A stretch of DNA of 64,000 bases. Source: Albibacterium bauzanense. GTDB taxonomy: Bacteria; Bacteroidota; Bacteroidia; Sphingobacteriales; Sphingobacteriaceae. The notes below the pieces were generated by a model. The model did no database searches. It had not been told where the DNA came from and saw only the letters and a program-made list of their open reading frames with translations. The stretch is from the NCBI RefSeq assembly GCF_004339765.1, contig NZ_SMGO01000001.1, positions 1,240,001 through 1,304,000 on the forward strand, written 5' to 3'. Shown piece after piece: positions 8,337 to 18,805 of the stretch; position 1 is the first letter of the stretch, and the number at the start of each line of letters is the position of its first letter. Both the position numbers and the translations under genes were made by a program.

Positions 8337-9326
8337 TTAAAAACCTAATACTTTCACTAAAATTAGAATAGGACCTATTTCAAGGGTGCAAAGATACAGA
8401 AATAAATAAAACTTTGAAAGAGAATACGTTTTAAATATTGAGGTCCCTGCTCGTAAAAACTGCGCAAAGAAAATAATAGCAAGGATAAGAACCCCAAATA
8501 TTATAAAAGAGCCTACCGAATTTTTAGGTGAAAAAGCCATAATAATTACGACTGGTAAAAACATCAGAGCCGTATTAAAATAACTTAAATAAAGAATGGA
8601 AACATACTCTCTTACCAATCTTGGAACATCAAATAAAAACCCTATAAATCTTAAGGTAACAATCTTCAAAGTAAATAAAACAAGAATACTCAAAGAGAAT
8701 ATAAGATACAGGTTAAACCCCTCTGCTATACCCCCTAATTGAGTGAATGTGCTCACTAGATAAAGAAAAAGTCCTATTGTAAATCCAAACAACAAGTATA
8801 AAAAAATAAATGGCCAAGAGTTAAACAGATTCTCTTCCTTACTGATTTGAGTCAATACCCTGTTATTAAAAAAACCTTGAATCATTACCATTATTTCATT
8901 AGGATAGCTGACCCTAATGACCGCAAAAAACAAGAGCAATGCAATTATAACTCCCATGATCCAATTGTCGCGATCGTGTTTTGGAGCTCCAGCCTTAAAA
9001 TGTTCTATTGTATCTTTAAACTGGTTATGCCAAGTGAAAAAATCACCATTTTTAACCGTATAGAGATCTTTTAAACTATCCAAAAAGAGATTAGGGCGAT
9101 TTGCATCAGGCATTTTAACCCACTGCATCTGGAGAGAATCCTGAACATGCTTCACCGAATCGTCAATTCGTTTTTTTTCTAAAGCATTTGCAACACGAAT
9201 AGAATCTAGACGTTCACGATAGGTTAGCGGTTTTACTGGTTCTATTTCATTCTGAGTACCATCGTTTTGGGCATATATGCCGAGCGACAGGAAACAAAAA
9301 ACGAATAAAAACAAATACTTAATCAT
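8337..9326 (-). CDS. DUF4271 polytopic membrane protein
   Basis: The 329-residue protein has a signal peptide-like N-terminus ending near residue 19 (SLGIYAQ), a charged extracytoplasmic stretch rich in Lys/Asp/Arg to about residue 120, and then roughly seven membrane helices (from IMGVIIALLLFFAVIRV through the C-terminal FYLFLYLCTLEIGPILILVKVLGF). This layout fits the Bacteroidota-specific DUF4271 family. It is co-directional with hemD, 14 bp upstream of it. The function is unknown; a link to haem metabolism or envelope assembly would be an inference from position only. Confidence 0.8.
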   Translation of the reverse strand: MIKYLFLFVFCFLSLGIYAQNDGTQNEIEPVKPLTYRERLDSIRVANALEKKRIDDSVKHVQDSLQMQWVKMPDANRPNLFLDSLKDLYTVKNGDFFTWHNQFKDTIEHFKAGAPKHDRDNWIMGVIIALLLFFAVIRVSYPNEIMVMIQGFFNNRVLTQISKEENLFNSWPFIFLYLLFGFTIGLFLYLVSTFTQLGGIAEGFNLYLIFSLSILVLFTLKIVTLRFIGFLFDVPRLVREYVSILYLSYFNTALMFLPVVIIMAFSPKNSVGSFIIFGVLILAIIFFAQFLRAGTSIFKTYSLSKFYLFLYLCTLEIGPILILVKVLGF

Positions 9327-9434
9327 GAATGTTTGAAATGAAAACGCTGTAAAGTTATTGGTTTAAATTAGTAAATTTAACCTTTCTCAAAAAATTAGAA
9401 GAATCCCTCTTCTTCAATAGAAATAAAAAGCAGA

Positions 9435-10874
9435 ATGAAAGCAATAAATAATCTTCTCATTACCGAGTCATTAGTAGATGGAAAATGGATAAGCGGCAAG
9501 AATACATTTGATGTGGTTAATCCAGCTAATGGTAAAACTATTGCCAAAGTAGCTGACTTAACTGTAAGTGAAACAAAGCAAGCAATAAAAGCTGCTGATA
9601 AAGCATGGAGAGTCTGGAAAAATACTACTGCTGAAGAAAGAGGGAATTTGCTATATTCTTGGTATAAGCTTATTATCCAAAACAAAGACCAGCTTGCTGA
9701 AATTATGACTTTAGAGTGTGGGAAACCAATAACCGAAAGCTATAGTGAGATCAATTATGGAGCTTCTTTTATATCTTGGTTTTCAGAAGAAGGAAAACGT
9801 GCTTATGGAGAAACAACACCATCTTCTAATCCCGCAAGTCGCATTGTAACTATTAAACAAAGTATAGGCGTTGTTGCTGCTATTACTCCATGGAACTTTC
9901 CGCTGGCTATGATTACAAGAAAAGTGGCACCTGCACTTGCCGCAGGATGCACAGTAGTACTTCGACCTGCTTCAGAGACTCCACTTACAGCTTTAGCTTT
10001 GGGCAGACTTGCTCAAGAAGCGGGTTTTCCTAAAGGAGTTTTCAATGTAATCACTGGGAAAGACAGTTCAGGCATGGGGAAAGAATTAAGTACCAATGCA
10101 TTGGTGCGAAAAATCTCTTTTACCGGCTCAACACAGGTTGGACGAATTTTAATGTCGCAAGCTGCTGAAACCATCAAAAAGGTATCTCTTGAGTTAGGAG
10201 GTAATGCCCCATTCATAGTTTTTGAAGATGCCAATATTGATGAAGCAGTAAAAGGGGCTATCGTCGCAAAATTTAGAAATTCAGGTCAGACCTGTGTTGC
10301 CGCAAATCGATTTCTAATTCAGGATTCCATATTCGAAGAATTTACAAAAAAGCTTACAATAGCAGTAGGCAAATTAAAAACGGGGAATGGTTTAAAGAAA
10401 GATGTAACAGTTGGTCCACTAATCAATAAGGCAGGACTAGAAAAGGTTCAGCAACATCTAAAAGATGCAACTGCAGGTGGAGCAAAAATACGCATAGGGG
10501 GCCATGTCATTAAAGATCTATTCTTCGAACCAACGGTTCTTTCTGATGTTTCTATTCAATCACTTATTGCTCACGAGGAAACGTTTGGTCCAGTGGTGTC
10601 CTTATTTCGATTTAAAGATGAAAAAGACGCTATAAATCTAGCTAATGATACAGAGTTTGGTTTAGCAGCCTATTTTTATAGTCAGGATGTTCATCGTTGC
10701 TGGCGAGTTGCAGAACAAATAGAATCAGGGATGGTTGGGATAAATACAGGAATGGTATCAACTGCATCAGCTCCATTTGGAGGGATAAAACAATCTGGAA
10801 TTGGTCGCGAAGGCTCTAAACATGGTTTAGAAGAATTCATGGAAATAAAATACCTTAGCTTTGGTGGAAACTAA
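9435..10874 (+). CDS. NAD(P)-dependent aldehyde dehydrogenase, succinate-semialdehyde dehydrogenase type
   Basis: A 479-residue aldehyde dehydrogenase that oxidises an aldehyde to a carboxylic acid with NAD(P). The catalytic glutamate is in SLELGGNAPFIVFEDA and the catalytic cysteine in NSGQTCVAANRF; the coenzyme-binding region has ITPWNFPLAMITRKVAPALAA and FTGSTQVGR, and the C-terminus has APFGGIKQSGIGREGS. These spacings and motifs are those of GabD-like succinate-semialdehyde dehydrogenases. No gabT or other GABA gene is nearby, so the true substrate is not fixed. It stands alone, divergent from DUF4271. Confidence 0.88.
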   Translation: MKAINNLLITESLVDGKWISGKNTFDVVNPANGKTIAKVADLTVSETKQAIKAADKAWRVWKNTTAEERGNLLYSWYKLIIQNKDQLAEIMTLECGKPITESYSEINYGASFISWFSEEGKRAYGETTPSSNPASRIVTIKQSIGVVAAITPWNFPLAMITRKVAPALAAGCTVVLRPASETPLTALALGRLAQEAGFPKGVFNVITGKDSSGMGKELSTNALVRKISFTGSTQVGRILMSQAAETIKKVSLELGGNAPFIVFEDANIDEAVKGAIVAKFRNSGQTCVAANRFLIQDSIFEEFTKKLTIAVGKLKTGNGLKKDVTVGPLINKAGLEKVQQHLKDATAGGAKIRIGGHVIKDLFFEPTVLSDVSIQSLIAHEETFGPVVSLFRFKDEKDAINLANDTEFGLAAYFYSQDVHRCWRVAEQIESGMVGINTGMVSTASAPFGGIKQSGIGREGSKHGLEEFMEIKYLSFGGN

Positions 10875-10891
10875 ATTTCTCCTTAGCCAAA

Positions 10892-11191
10892 TCATTCGTA
10901 AACACGAAGTTTTTCTTTAAGATGCAAAACTTCAGATTGTAATTGCTCAAGGTTAGCAAGCATGTTTCGTAAGGCATCAATTCCCTCAATGTTAATATCC
11001 ATATCATAATGCCAGATAACATATCGTTCTAAATCTTTTAGCTGCTCTTCATGAATAAAGCGTTCCCCTTCAATTATTAACGTTTCAATAAGCCCTACTC
11101 CTTCCAAAGAAATTACAAAATCAGGCTCTATTTCATAATAACTACAATATTCTGTGATTTTAATTACTGAGCTATCCATATTATGTCTCAT
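10892..11191 (-). CDS. CbpM-like chaperone modulator
   Basis: A 99-residue protein of the CbpM/MerR-like HTH type, which in E. coli binds the J domain of CbpA and blocks its co-chaperone activity. The visible pattern is [20 protein letters not shown], a central [20 protein letters not shown] and a C-terminal leucine-rich helix ([19 protein letters not shown]). It overlaps the end of the cbpA-like gene by 11 bp. A second in-frame ATG four codons in (11179) would avoid the overlap. The pairing with CbpA is the best support. Confidence 0.8.
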   Translation of the reverse strand: MRHNMDSSVIKITEYCSYYEIEPDFVISLEGVGLIETLIIEGERFIHEEQLKDLERYVIWHYDMDINIEGIDALRNMLANLEQLQSEVLHLKEKLRVYE

Positions 11192-12098
11192 TAGCTAATT
11201 TCCTAAATATTTCTTTTTGCTTTTCGTTTAAACCAGTCGGAATCTTTACCTGATAGGTAATAATCAGATCTCCAAACTCTCCTTCTTTTTTATAAATAGG
11301 AAAACCTTTACCTTTTAATTTCACTTTAGTACCATTCTGAGTCTCTGGTTTTACTTTAAGCTTTACCTTTCCGGAGAGCGTATTAACATATAATTCACCA
11401 CCAAGAACGGCTGTGTATAAATCAATTTCTTCTGTAGCATATAAATCATTACCTATACGCTTAAAATCAGGATCATCGGCAATAACGAAAGTTATATACA
11501 AGTCTCCATTAGGTCCATTATTTATACCTGCACCTCCATAACCTTTTAACTTAATTTCTTGCCCATTTGATACTCCCGCAGGAACAGTGATACGAATTGT
11601 TTTTCCGTTAACTGTTAAACTCTGTTTATGTGTTTCTGCTGCTTTCCGAAAGTTGAGATGCAGTTCTGCTTTAAGATCATTACCGCGAAATTGTGTTTGT
11701 CTTGCCCGAGAACCTCCCCCTCCACCAAACATCGAAGAAAAGAATTCAGAGAAGTCTTGTCCGCCGCCCCCCCCAGCACCAGAATAGCTTTCAAATGGGT
11801 TTCTTGATCCTCCTTGATAGCCTTGTCCCTGATAAGCTCCTTGCGACTGTTTAGCTTGTTCGTAAGCATCAGCATGTTGCCAATCTTTGCCATACTCATC
11901 GTACTTTTTCCGCTTCTTAGGATCACTTAGAACTTCATTGGCTTCATTAATTTGCTGGAACTTCTTTTCAGCTTCTTTATTATTTGGATTTAAATCTGGG
12001 TGATGTTTTCGAGCCGCCTTACGATAAGCTTTCTTAATATCTGCAGTGGTAGCAGATTTGTCAAGGCCTAAAATTTTGTAATAATCTATAAATTCCAT
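11181..12098 (-). CDS. cbpA: DnaJ-family co-chaperone, CbpA type
   Basis: A type-II Hsp40 that stimulates DnaK ATPase. The J domain (residues 4-68) carries the HPD tripeptide in [12 protein letters not shown] Gly/Gln/Ser-rich linker follows (about 75-135), then two beta-sandwich client-binding domains ([20 protein letters not shown] onward) without the zinc-finger CxxCxGxG repeats of true DnaJ. At 305 residues it has CbpA length. In the glycine linker the gene has a run of eight C on the plus strand (11767-11774), unusual in this AT-rich DNA. The cbpM-like modulator gene follows. Confidence 0.92.
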   Translation of the reverse strand: MEFIDYYKILGLDKSATTADIKKAYRKAARKHHPDLNPNNKEAEKKFQQINEANEVLSDPKKRKKYDEYGKDWQHADAYEQAKQSQGAYQGQGYQGGSRNPFESYSGAGGGGGQDFSEFFSSMFGGGGGSRARQTQFRGNDLKAELHLNFRKAAETHKQSLTVNGKTIRITVPAGVSNGQEIKLKGYGGAGINNGPNGDLYITFVIADDPDFKRIGNDLYATEEIDLYTAVLGGELYVNTLSGKVKLKVKPETQNGTKVKLKGKGFPIYKKEGEFGDLIITYQVKIPTGLNEKQKEIFRKLANET

Positions 12099-12116
12099 GT
12101 ATCAAAATGCTTATAC

Positions 12117-12143
12117 CAATTTAAGGATAATCTACCTAAATTG
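12117..12143. terminator. Weak hairpin between the ABC importer and cbpA
   Basis: CAATTTAAGG (12117-12126) pairs with CCTAAATTG (12135-12143) with one bulged A. It lies between the end of the ABC ATPase gene and the start of cbpA, both leftward. There is no strong T-run, so termination is only possible. Confidence 0.3.
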
Positions 12144-12154
12144 TTTTCATAATC

Positions 12155-12904
12155 TCAGATAAACCATTCGTACATATCTGCATAACTCAATGATTCTTTC
12201 TTATCCTTTTCAATATCTCTTACAATTTCACCGTTATGTAATTGTATAATTCGAGAGCCATATTGATGAGCATCTTTAAGATTATGAGTAATCATGATGG
12301 CTGTTATTGAATAATCCTTAATAAGTTTATTGGCAGTCTTGAGAACAATTTCTGCTGAACGAGGATCTAATGCTGCTGTAGGTTCATCTAGCAATAAAAT
12401 CTTAATATCAGCCATCACAGCCATCAATAAACTAAGAGCCTGCCGTTGTCCTCCTGAAAGACTACCCATAGCTTGTTGCAATTTATTCTCTAAACCAAGA
12501 CCCAACATTGCAACACGGTCACTTATTTCTTTTTTAAAATCAGCAGTCAAACCAATCTTTAATGTCTTAGGTGATGTTCGCAGAGAAGCTAAACGGAAAT
12601 TCTCTACAATGCTCAGTTCAGGGGCTGTACCTTGAAGTGGATTTTGAAAAACTCTTGCAAGCCACTGGCTGCGCTTATATTCTGGCAGTTTATTCACATT
12701 CTGACCTGCAATCTTAATTTCACCACTTGTAGGAAAAACATTCCCTGCAATGAGGTTCAATAAAGTGGATTTACCTGAACCATTTGAACCCACCAATATC
12801 AAGAACTCTGAGGCTGCAATATGTAAATTAACATCTTGCAAAGCAGTGACCTCATTAGGTCTGCCAACATGAAAGCTTTTATAAATATGATTAAATTCAA
12901 TCAT
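12155..12904 (-). CDS. ABC transporter ATP-binding protein, TrpZ-like
   Basis: This is the ATPase of a three-gene importer. The 249 residues hold Walker A (VGSNGSGKSTLLN, about 39-51), a Q-loop (VFQNPLQGTAPELS), the signature LSGGQRQALSLLMAV, Walker B (ILLLDEPTAALDP) and the H-loop (ITHNLKDAHQYG). It begins directly after the permease gene with no spacer (12904/12905). The partner substrate-binding protein is of the DUF534 type, which pairs with this ATPase class in tryptophan/tyrosine importers. The substrate is inferred, not shown. Confidence 0.88.
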   Translation of the reverse strand: MIEFNHIYKSFHVGRPNEVTALQDVNLHIAASEFLILVGSNGSGKSTLLNLIAGNVFPTSGEIKIAGQNVNKLPEYKRSQWLARVFQNPLQGTAPELSIVENFRLASLRTSPKTLKIGLTADFKKEISDRVAMLGLGLENKLQQAMGSLSGGQRQALSLLMAVMADIKILLLDEPTAALDPRSAEIVLKTANKLIKDYSITAIMITHNLKDAHQYGSRIIQLHNGEIVRDIEKDKKESLSYADMYEWFI

Positions 12905-13771
12905 CTAATTCCTCGTTAAATTAAGCCTTGGCAAACTAACAATTGATAGAACAAACAAGGCAGTAATTAATTTTAGTAAGGTCGGATCAATCCCTATACT
13001 CAATGTAAATGCAAGAACCAATTGAAAAAGAATAGCACCCAAGCAAACCAATATTAAACTTATCCAAATTGAGCTTATATTCATCCAATTAATAAAAGTA
13101 TCGGCGATTATTACAGACCCTAGTCCGACGATTACAATACCTATACCCATATTAATATCTGTAAAACCCTGAAATTGTGTCATTAAGAAACCACTAACTG
13201 CAGTAAGCGCATTTGCAAAACCAAGTCCAACTATTTTTATTCTATCAATATTAACTCCCAATGCACTTACCATTTTTTCACTGTTTCCAGTCGCTCGCAT
13301 TGTTATACCATAGTCTGATTTCAAAATATAACCAATCAAAAGGATTAACAATGTTCCTATGAATAAAAGAACGATCAGGCTATTCCAATTCAGATCTGCA
13401 ATAAAATGAAAGCTATCAAAAAGGGTTGTATAATTAAGTAAAGGTATATTAGAACGTCCCATTATGCTGAGATTGATTGAATACAAACCTGTCATTACCA
13501 ATATACCTGAAAGTAGGGGGTTGATCTTTAGCTTTGTATGAATCAGACCGGTAAATACTCCTGCCAGTCCGCCAGCTATGATCACAACAGGAAGAACAAT
13601 TCCTATTGGCAGATGATTAGACAATAACATACCTGTAACAGCACCACCAAGTGTATAACTTCCATCTGTTGTAATATCCGGGATATTAAATATCTTCATG
13701 GAAATGTAAATACCAAGGGCAATTCCTGATAAGCATAATCCTTGAAGAAGTGCTGTAAGATAAAAATCCAT
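12905..13771 (-). CDS. ABC transporter permease, TrpY-like
   Basis: A 288-residue inner-membrane permease with about eight to nine hydrophobic helices, of the branched-chain-amino-acid-type fold (BPD_transp_2). The opening LLQGLCLSGIALGIYISMKI and the segment FNIPDITTDGSYTLGGAV are the hallmark of permeases paired with DUF534 binding proteins. It overlaps the binding-protein gene by one base and abuts the ATPase gene, so the three are one operon. Confidence 0.87.
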   Translation of the reverse strand: MDFYLTALLQGLCLSGIALGIYISMKIFNIPDITTDGSYTLGGAVTGMLLSNHLPIGIVLPVVIIAGGLAGVFTGLIHTKLKINPLLSGILVMTGLYSINLSIMGRSNIPLLNYTTLFDSFHFIADLNWNSLIVLLFIGTLLILLIGYILKSDYGITMRATGNSEKMVSALGVNIDRIKIVGLGFANALTAVSGFLMTQFQGFTDINMGIGIVIVGLGSVIIADTFINWMNISSIWISLILVCLGAILFQLVLAFTLSIGIDPTLLKLITALFVLSIVSLPRLNLTRN

Positions 13772-14742
13772 TATTCAATCATCTCAAAATTCTCAGGAAA
13801 GGTTAGATTATAATGTTTTGCAACTTCAGGGTTGTAAACTCTTTTACGCAATTTAACCGATTCTATGTGCAGTCCTGTTGTATCTCCCTTTTTTAAGAAC
13901 TCAGCAGCCTGTTCACCAGCCTGGTATCCCCACTTATAGATATCAGCTCCGAAAGCAGCAACAGCTCCTCTTTTAACTAAACCGGCTTCACTGGTGAAAA
14001 TGGGAACGCCCTTTTGATTACAGTTCTTCAGAATAGTCTCAAAAGATGCAAAAACTGTATTATCAGGATTAGCAAAGAAAACATCTATTCCTTTATTCAA
14101 TAAGGATTGGGTAACCAATTGTGCATCTGCCGAGCTATTAATAGGCATAGCTTCAACCAGTATATTTAATTTGTCTGCTATTGCCTTTACTCTTTGAAGA
14201 GCATCTTGAGATTGGGGTTCTGATTGATTATAGACCATTCCGACTACAATTCTATCTCCTTTTGGCTTAACAAACTTAGGTATCAATGCAAAAGAGGTAT
14301 CAATATAGGCAAGCGATTCAGACACCCCAAACAAATTATCAGGAGCCTCACCTTTATCATTAAGTACGCCCATTCGTTCTGGCTCAGATGAAACCATCAT
14401 AAAAACAGGGGTAGTCTTTGCACGTTGAATTGATGTAATGGTAGCTAATGTAGTATTAGCTCCAATCAAAACAACATTTTCAGAAACGAAATAATTGACA
14501 ATCTGTGTTAAAGTAGGAATATCACCTTGTGCATTCCTATAGAGTACTTTTAAGGTATTATCGTCTTCACTAAACCCTTGTTTTTTTAATGCATCGACAA
14601 AACCGTCGTGAGCCTGAGATATAGTAGCATCTTCAAAAGCATCTACAAAACCTATGGTAGGAATAGAATTATCAGGGGATTTACATCCTACTAAAAACAA
14701 GAATATTATTATACAGCTAGGATAGATATATTTAGCAATCAT
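13771..14742 (-). CDS. ABC transporter substrate-binding lipoprotein (DUF534/TrpX family)
   Basis: A 323-residue periplasmic binding protein with a lipoprotein signal (IIIFLFLVGC, lipid Cys near residue 20). The mature part fits the ABC_sub_bind (DUF534) fold, with IGFVDAFEDATISQAHDGFV at the start, a two-lobed pattern and VPIFTSEAGLVKRGAVAAFG near the end. Family members carry aromatic amino acids or related small ligands. It is the first gene of the importer operon, 48 bp after prfC; no leader structure such as a T-box was recognised. Confidence 0.87.
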   Translation of the reverse strand: MIAKYIYPSCIIIFLFLVGCKSPDNSIPTIGFVDAFEDATISQAHDGFVDALKKQGFSEDDNTLKVLYRNAQGDIPTLTQIVNYFVSENVVLIGANTTLATITSIQRAKTTPVFMMVSSEPERMGVLNDKGEAPDNLFGVSESLAYIDTSFALIPKFVKPKGDRIVVGMVYNQSEPQSQDALQRVKAIADKLNILVEAMPINSSADAQLVTQSLLNKGIDVFFANPDNTVFASFETILKNCNQKGVPIFTSEAGLVKRGAVAAFGADIYKWGYQAGEQAAEFLKKGDTTGLHIESVKLRKRVYNPEVAKHYNLTFPENFEMIE

Positions 14743-14790
14743 ATTGCTAAGTTATTATATATTTATCATAGGAAAAATAGGGACTAGAAT

Positions 14791-16389
14791 TTAAACTTTA
14801 ATCTCAGCTCTATCCCATTCTGAATTCTCATGAAATTGCATTTTAGGATATTGTCCTAAAGCATAATCAATATCCCATTGCGAACCTGCTAAAAACACCG
14901 GACGATCCTCTTTATCATATGCAATTTTTGATGCATTACTATAAAGGAATTTCTTTAAAACCTCAGGGTCTTCAGAAGATACCCAATTTGCTTTGCGCGT
15001 ATTCATTGGCCTAAAACGACAAGAAGCGCCATATTCTTGCAATAATCTAAATTGAATAACCTCAAACTGAAGCTCTCCAACCGTACCAATGATCTTTCGA
15101 TTGCCTGGATTCTGAACAAATAACTGTGCGACACCTTCATCACTCAATTGAGCGATTCCTTTTTCAAGCTGTTTAGTTTTAAAAGGGTCTGCATTTTCTA
15201 ACTCCTTAAATATCTCTGGAGAGAAGCTAGGAATCCCCACAAAATTCATTACTTCACCTTCTGTTAAGGTATCTCCTATTTTAAAGTTTCCAGAATCATA
15301 TAAACCTATTACATCTCCTGGCCATGCTTCATCAACCAAGCTCTTATTATCTGCCATAAAACTAGTTGGCGATGCAAATTTTAAGTTTTTATTTGATCGA
15401 ACGTGATGATAAAAAGTGTTACGTTCAAATTTACCCGAACAAATTCTACAAAAAGCAATACGGTCGCGATGCTTTGGATCCAGATTGGCATGAATTTTAA
15501 AAACAAAGCCTGTAAACTTCTTTTCGTTCGGCTCAACGAATCTGGTATCTGTTGCTCGTCCTTGAGGTTCAGGCGCTATTTCAATAAATGTTTCAAGCAA
15601 TTCTTGAACACCAAAATTATTAATTGCACTACCAAAAAACACAGGGGCTAAATAACCGGAACGATATAAAGGTATGTCAAAAGGTTCGTAAACTGAATCT
15701 ACTAACTCCACCTCATCACGTAGTGTATTAGCTGCTTTCTCTCCTAATATAGTATCTAACTGTGTATCCGCTAAATCATCTATAGGTATATAATCACCTG
15801 AAATACTTTTCTTATTTGCACTATAAAGATTTAGCTTATGTTTATGAAGATGATATACTCCCTTAAAGCTACTGCCTATACCTATTGGCCAACTTAGCGG
15901 ACGTACGGAGATATTTAACTCTTTCTCTATTTCCTCAAGAAGTTCAAAATGCTCCCTTCCCTCACGGTCCATTTTATTGATAAAAACAATCACGGGTGTA
16001 TGACGCATTCTACAAACCTGCATCAATTTTCGAGTTTGTTCTTCTACCCCTTTAACAGAATCTATCACCAAGATTACGGAATCGACGGCTGTTAAAGTTC
16101 TATATGTATCTTCAGCGAAATCTTTGTGTCCGGGTGTATCAAGAATATTGATTTTATGATTCAAATACTCAAAGCCCATAACAGAAGTGGCAACTGATAT
16201 ACCACGCTGTTTCTCAATTTCCATAAAATCGGAAGTCGCCGTTTTCTCTGCTTTATTACGCTTTACTGTACCTGCCTTTTGGATAGCACCTCCAAAAAGC
16301 AAAAGCTTCTCTGTTAATGTTGTCTTTCCAGCATCGGGGTGACTAATAATTCCAAAAGTTCTTCTTTTCTTTATTTCGCGGTTCAGCAT
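14791..16389 (-). CDS. prfC: Peptide chain release factor 3 (RF3)
   Basis: RF3 is the GTPase that releases RF1/RF2 from the ribosome after termination. The 532-residue protein has the G1 loop [15 protein letters not shown] (residues 17-31), the switch II motif DTPGHKDF, G4 NKMDR, the second beta-barrel domain, and the RF3 C-terminal domain with [20 protein letters not shown]. Length and order distinguish it from EF-G. It is preceded by its own promoter box. Confidence 0.96.
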   Translation of the reverse strand: MLNREIKKRRTFGIISHPDAGKTTLTEKLLLFGGAIQKAGTVKRNKAEKTATSDFMEIEKQRGISVATSVMGFEYLNHKINILDTPGHKDFAEDTYRTLTAVDSVILVIDSVKGVEEQTRKLMQVCRMRHTPVIVFINKMDREGREHFELLEEIEKELNISVRPLSWPIGIGSSFKGVYHLHKHKLNLYSANKKSISGDYIPIDDLADTQLDTILGEKAANTLRDEVELVDSVYEPFDIPLYRSGYLAPVFFGSAINNFGVQELLETFIEIAPEPQGRATDTRFVEPNEKKFTGFVFKIHANLDPKHRDRIAFCRICSGKFERNTFYHHVRSNKNLKFASPTSFMADNKSLVDEAWPGDVIGLYDSGNFKIGDTLTEGEVMNFVGIPSFSPEIFKELENADPFKTKQLEKGIAQLSDEGVAQLFVQNPGNRKIIGTVGELQFEVIQFRLLQEYGASCRFRPMNTRKANWVSSEDPEVLKKFLYSNASKIAYDKEDRPVFLAGSQWDIDYALGQYPKMQFHENSEWDRAEIKV

Positions 16390-16416
16390 CGTTCGTCTTT
16401 ATTTTTTTCAGAACTG

Positions 16417-16424
16417 CAAAAGTA
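16417..16424 (-). promoter_or_regulatory. -7 promoter box for prfC
   Basis: The minus strand reads TACTTTTG here, a full TAnnTTTG match, 28 bases upstream of the prfC ATG. No convincing -33 element is visible. Confidence 0.4.
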
Positions 16425-16473
16425 CGGAAAATAAATTCTTAGATATACTCCTTGCTATAAGTGAAAAATATGA

Positions 16474-17610
16474 TTAACACAGGGTCATTTCTGACTGTTT
16501 CAATAAGATCTCAAAGCGGTCGTATAATGTGGCATCAAAATCAGTATCATACTTTGCATTCAGTGGAATGGTATAGTATTCTCCGATCAAACTCAACTTC
16601 GTTTCAGTCCTAACAATTCTTATCTTAAGGAAGCCGTATTGTTCAAAACAATACTTTTCTAGCTTAACGTCCTTAAAAAGATCAGAATCAGTACTAATCA
16701 TTTGATCTCCCTCTTTTGCCAAAGGGTGCAAAAGAGCATACCCACCAGCACCAGCAACAATGTAAGGAGTTCTTGTGCCATCCGGATAGCTGCGTATAAA
16801 ACGTTGATAATTATGAACATGTCCACTGAAAACAATATCAGGTTTAACTCCAGCTGCTTTGTAAGCACTATCAAGAAATTCAATCATTGCTAAACTCGAA
16901 CCATGATTAAGGTCGGCAGAGAAAGGAGATTGATGCAAACAAACGATCAATACTTTCCCATCCATATCCAAAGCATGCCTTTTCAATTCCTCAATAAACC
17001 ACTGTTTCTGTTCATCGGTAATAACACCAAACTTGGCGACATTCCCATATAAACCGATTATAGTTGCGACCGATGTATTCAATGTCCAATATACATTGGG
17101 TTGAATCATACTTTTACGCTCACTTCCCTCAGAAAACTTAACATAACGCTGTCTCGAATCACAAAAAACATCCATATAGCCGTCTAAACTCTGATAAGGC
17201 GACTCATTTAAAAGATTAATTTCTGCATCGTGATTACCCGGAATGGAAAATATTGGTCCAGGATAATCCTCAAAAGGTTTGAAAAATTGAGCAGGGTACT
17301 CATCCTTCTCTCCATGATCATAAACAATATCACCTAAATGATATAGAAACTGCGGTCTATTTTCACCCACTTTTGCTTGCTTTATTAATTGCTGCGCTAA
17401 TAATCGTTGAAAACTTAAGTCTTTTGCACTCCCTGTATCTCCCACCATATGGAAAACTAACTCATTTTCTTTTCCTGCAATAGCAGGCTCTACTTCTCCT
17501 ATATCTAAATTATAGGGCCACTTGCCTACCGGGGGAGGTAAAGGTCTAAATTTATTTGCATCAGCAAATTTTCCTTTCAGCAATAATGGCTTGTCAACTA
17601 TTTTATTCAT
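16474..17610 (-). CDS. Calcineurin-like metallophosphoesterase, acid-phosphatase type
   Basis: A 378-residue phosphoesterase with the dinuclear-metal motifs in order: GDTG, YHLGDIVYDHG, IPGNHDAEI, a lone His in VCLHQSPF and the final SGHVHNYQRF. The arrangement resembles purple acid phosphatases. No signal peptide is visible at the start (MNKIVDKPLLLKGKFADANK), so it is probably cytoplasmic. It stands upstream of prfC on the same strand and is divergent from the TauE-like gene. The substrate cannot be inferred. Confidence 0.85.
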   Translation of the reverse strand: MNKIVDKPLLLKGKFADANKFRPLPPPVGKWPYNLDIGEVEPAIAGKENELVFHMVGDTGSAKDLSFQRLLAQQLIKQAKVGENRPQFLYHLGDIVYDHGEKDEYPAQFFKPFEDYPGPIFSIPGNHDAEINLLNESPYQSLDGYMDVFCDSRQRYVKFSEGSERKSMIQPNVYWTLNTSVATIIGLYGNVAKFGVITDEQKQWFIEELKRHALDMDGKVLIVCLHQSPFSADLNHGSSLAMIEFLDSAYKAAGVKPDIVFSGHVHNYQRFIRSYPDGTRTPYIVAGAGGYALLHPLAKEGDQMISTDSDLFKDVKLEKYCFEQYGFLKIRIVRTETKLSLIGEYYTIPLNAKYDTDFDATLYDRFEILLKQSEMTLC

Positions 17611-17803
17611 TATTAAAAATTATTCTTAAATATGTTCAAAAAGGATACCAATTAAATCAATAAATGTCATATAATTATTAAGAATAAGTTAAGAGTCAGA
17701 ACTATTACAAAAAATACCGCAAAAAAAATATTTAAAATCTTGTGTTTAAAAAAACAAAAACGTATTATTGTCGACTGATTTAATAGACAATAATATCTAG
17801 CAG

Positions 17804-18805
17804 ATGCCTGAAAAGACTCAGCCCATAATAAGGGAAACAAATCTAAATGACAATCCACCCCCTCTTGAGGTAAAAACTCAAGAAAATGGTATAATTAATA
17901 AAACACATACTAAAGTAAACACGCAAGAAAAGAAATGGAAACGTATTGCTAATTGGAGTTTAATTATTCTGGCTTTATTATTCATTATTTTTGCAGTGCT
18001 TGCATACATTCCAGGCGATAGAGTTATTACCTACCTTCAGGCTTTACCTGGTAAAATCGATGAACAATTCTTTTGGATGTTGGCAATAGGTTTTGCTGCA
18101 CAAATGGTTGACGGGGCCTTAGGAATGGGCTATGGAGTGATTTCAACAACCCTTCTTCTATCAGGAGGAGTAAATCCAGTTGTTGTAAGTGGAAGCATTC
18201 ATACTGCAGAAATGTTTTCTAGCGGCGCTTCCGGATATAGTCACTATAAATTCGGGAATGTAAATAAAAAACTCTTTAAAACCCTATTAATTCCAGGGGT
18301 AATAGGAGCTATTTGCGGTGCTCTACTTCTAGGCTTTTTTGGAGAAAAGTATGCTGGGTGGCTTAGACCTATATTGTCTATTTATACGCTTATTCTAGGG
18401 ATTCGGATTCTTATAAATGCTTTTAAGAAACAAATTAAGTCTCAAAAAGTAAAGCATGCCGGCTGGCTGGCTGGAGCCGGAGGGTTTTTAGATTCTTTTG
18501 GAGGCGGAGGCTGGGGACCGCTTGTTACTAGTACTTTAATATCAAAAGGTAGAAGTCCGAAATATGTTATAGGCTCTGTCAGCTTAACCGAGTTTTTCGT
18601 AACCTTCTCAAGTGCCATTACATTCTTTCTAATTCTTGGGGTAAGCCATATAGATACAGTTTTAGGATTAATTCTTGGAGGATTAATTGCAGCTCCTTTA
18701 GCTGCCAAACTAGTAGGAAAGCTTCCTATCAAAAAGATGTTTCTGGGAGTAGGAATTATTGTTATTATTTCTAGTATTCGGATTATTTGGAATTCAATAT
18801 TTTAA
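17804..18805 (+). CDS. TauE/SafE-family membrane permease
   Basis: A 333-residue inner-membrane protein of the TauE/SafE family, whose members are proposed exporters of sulfite or organosulfonates. A hydrophilic N-terminus (about 45 residues) precedes about eight helices. The two family half-repeats are visible as FAAQMVDGALGMGYGVISTT and FLDSFGGGGWGPLVTSTLIS, each with its conserved Asp-Gly region. The last codons (WNSIF-stop) lie inside a 42-bp perfect palindrome that serves as the terminator. Confidence 0.88.
   Translation: MPEKTQPIIRETNLNDNPPPLEVKTQENGIINKTHTKVNTQEKKWKRIANWSLIILALLFIIFAVLAYIPGDRVITYLQALPGKIDEQFFWMLAIGFAAQMVDGALGMGYGVISTTLLLSGGVNPVVVSGSIHTAEMFSSGASGYSHYKFGNVNKKLFKTLLIPGVIGAICGALLLGFFGEKYAGWLRPILSIYTLILGIRILINAFKKQIKSQKVKHAGWLAGAGGFLDSFGGGGWGPLVTSTLISKGRSPKYVIGSVSLTEFFVTFSSAITFFLILGVSHIDTVLGLILGGLIAAPLAAKLVGKLPIKKMFLGVGIIVIISSIRIIWNSIF

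Noticed and set aside
16390-16473. RNA gene or riboswitch in gaps between genes
   Set aside because: The gaps examined are short and show no tRNA cloverleaf or recognisable riboswitch core.
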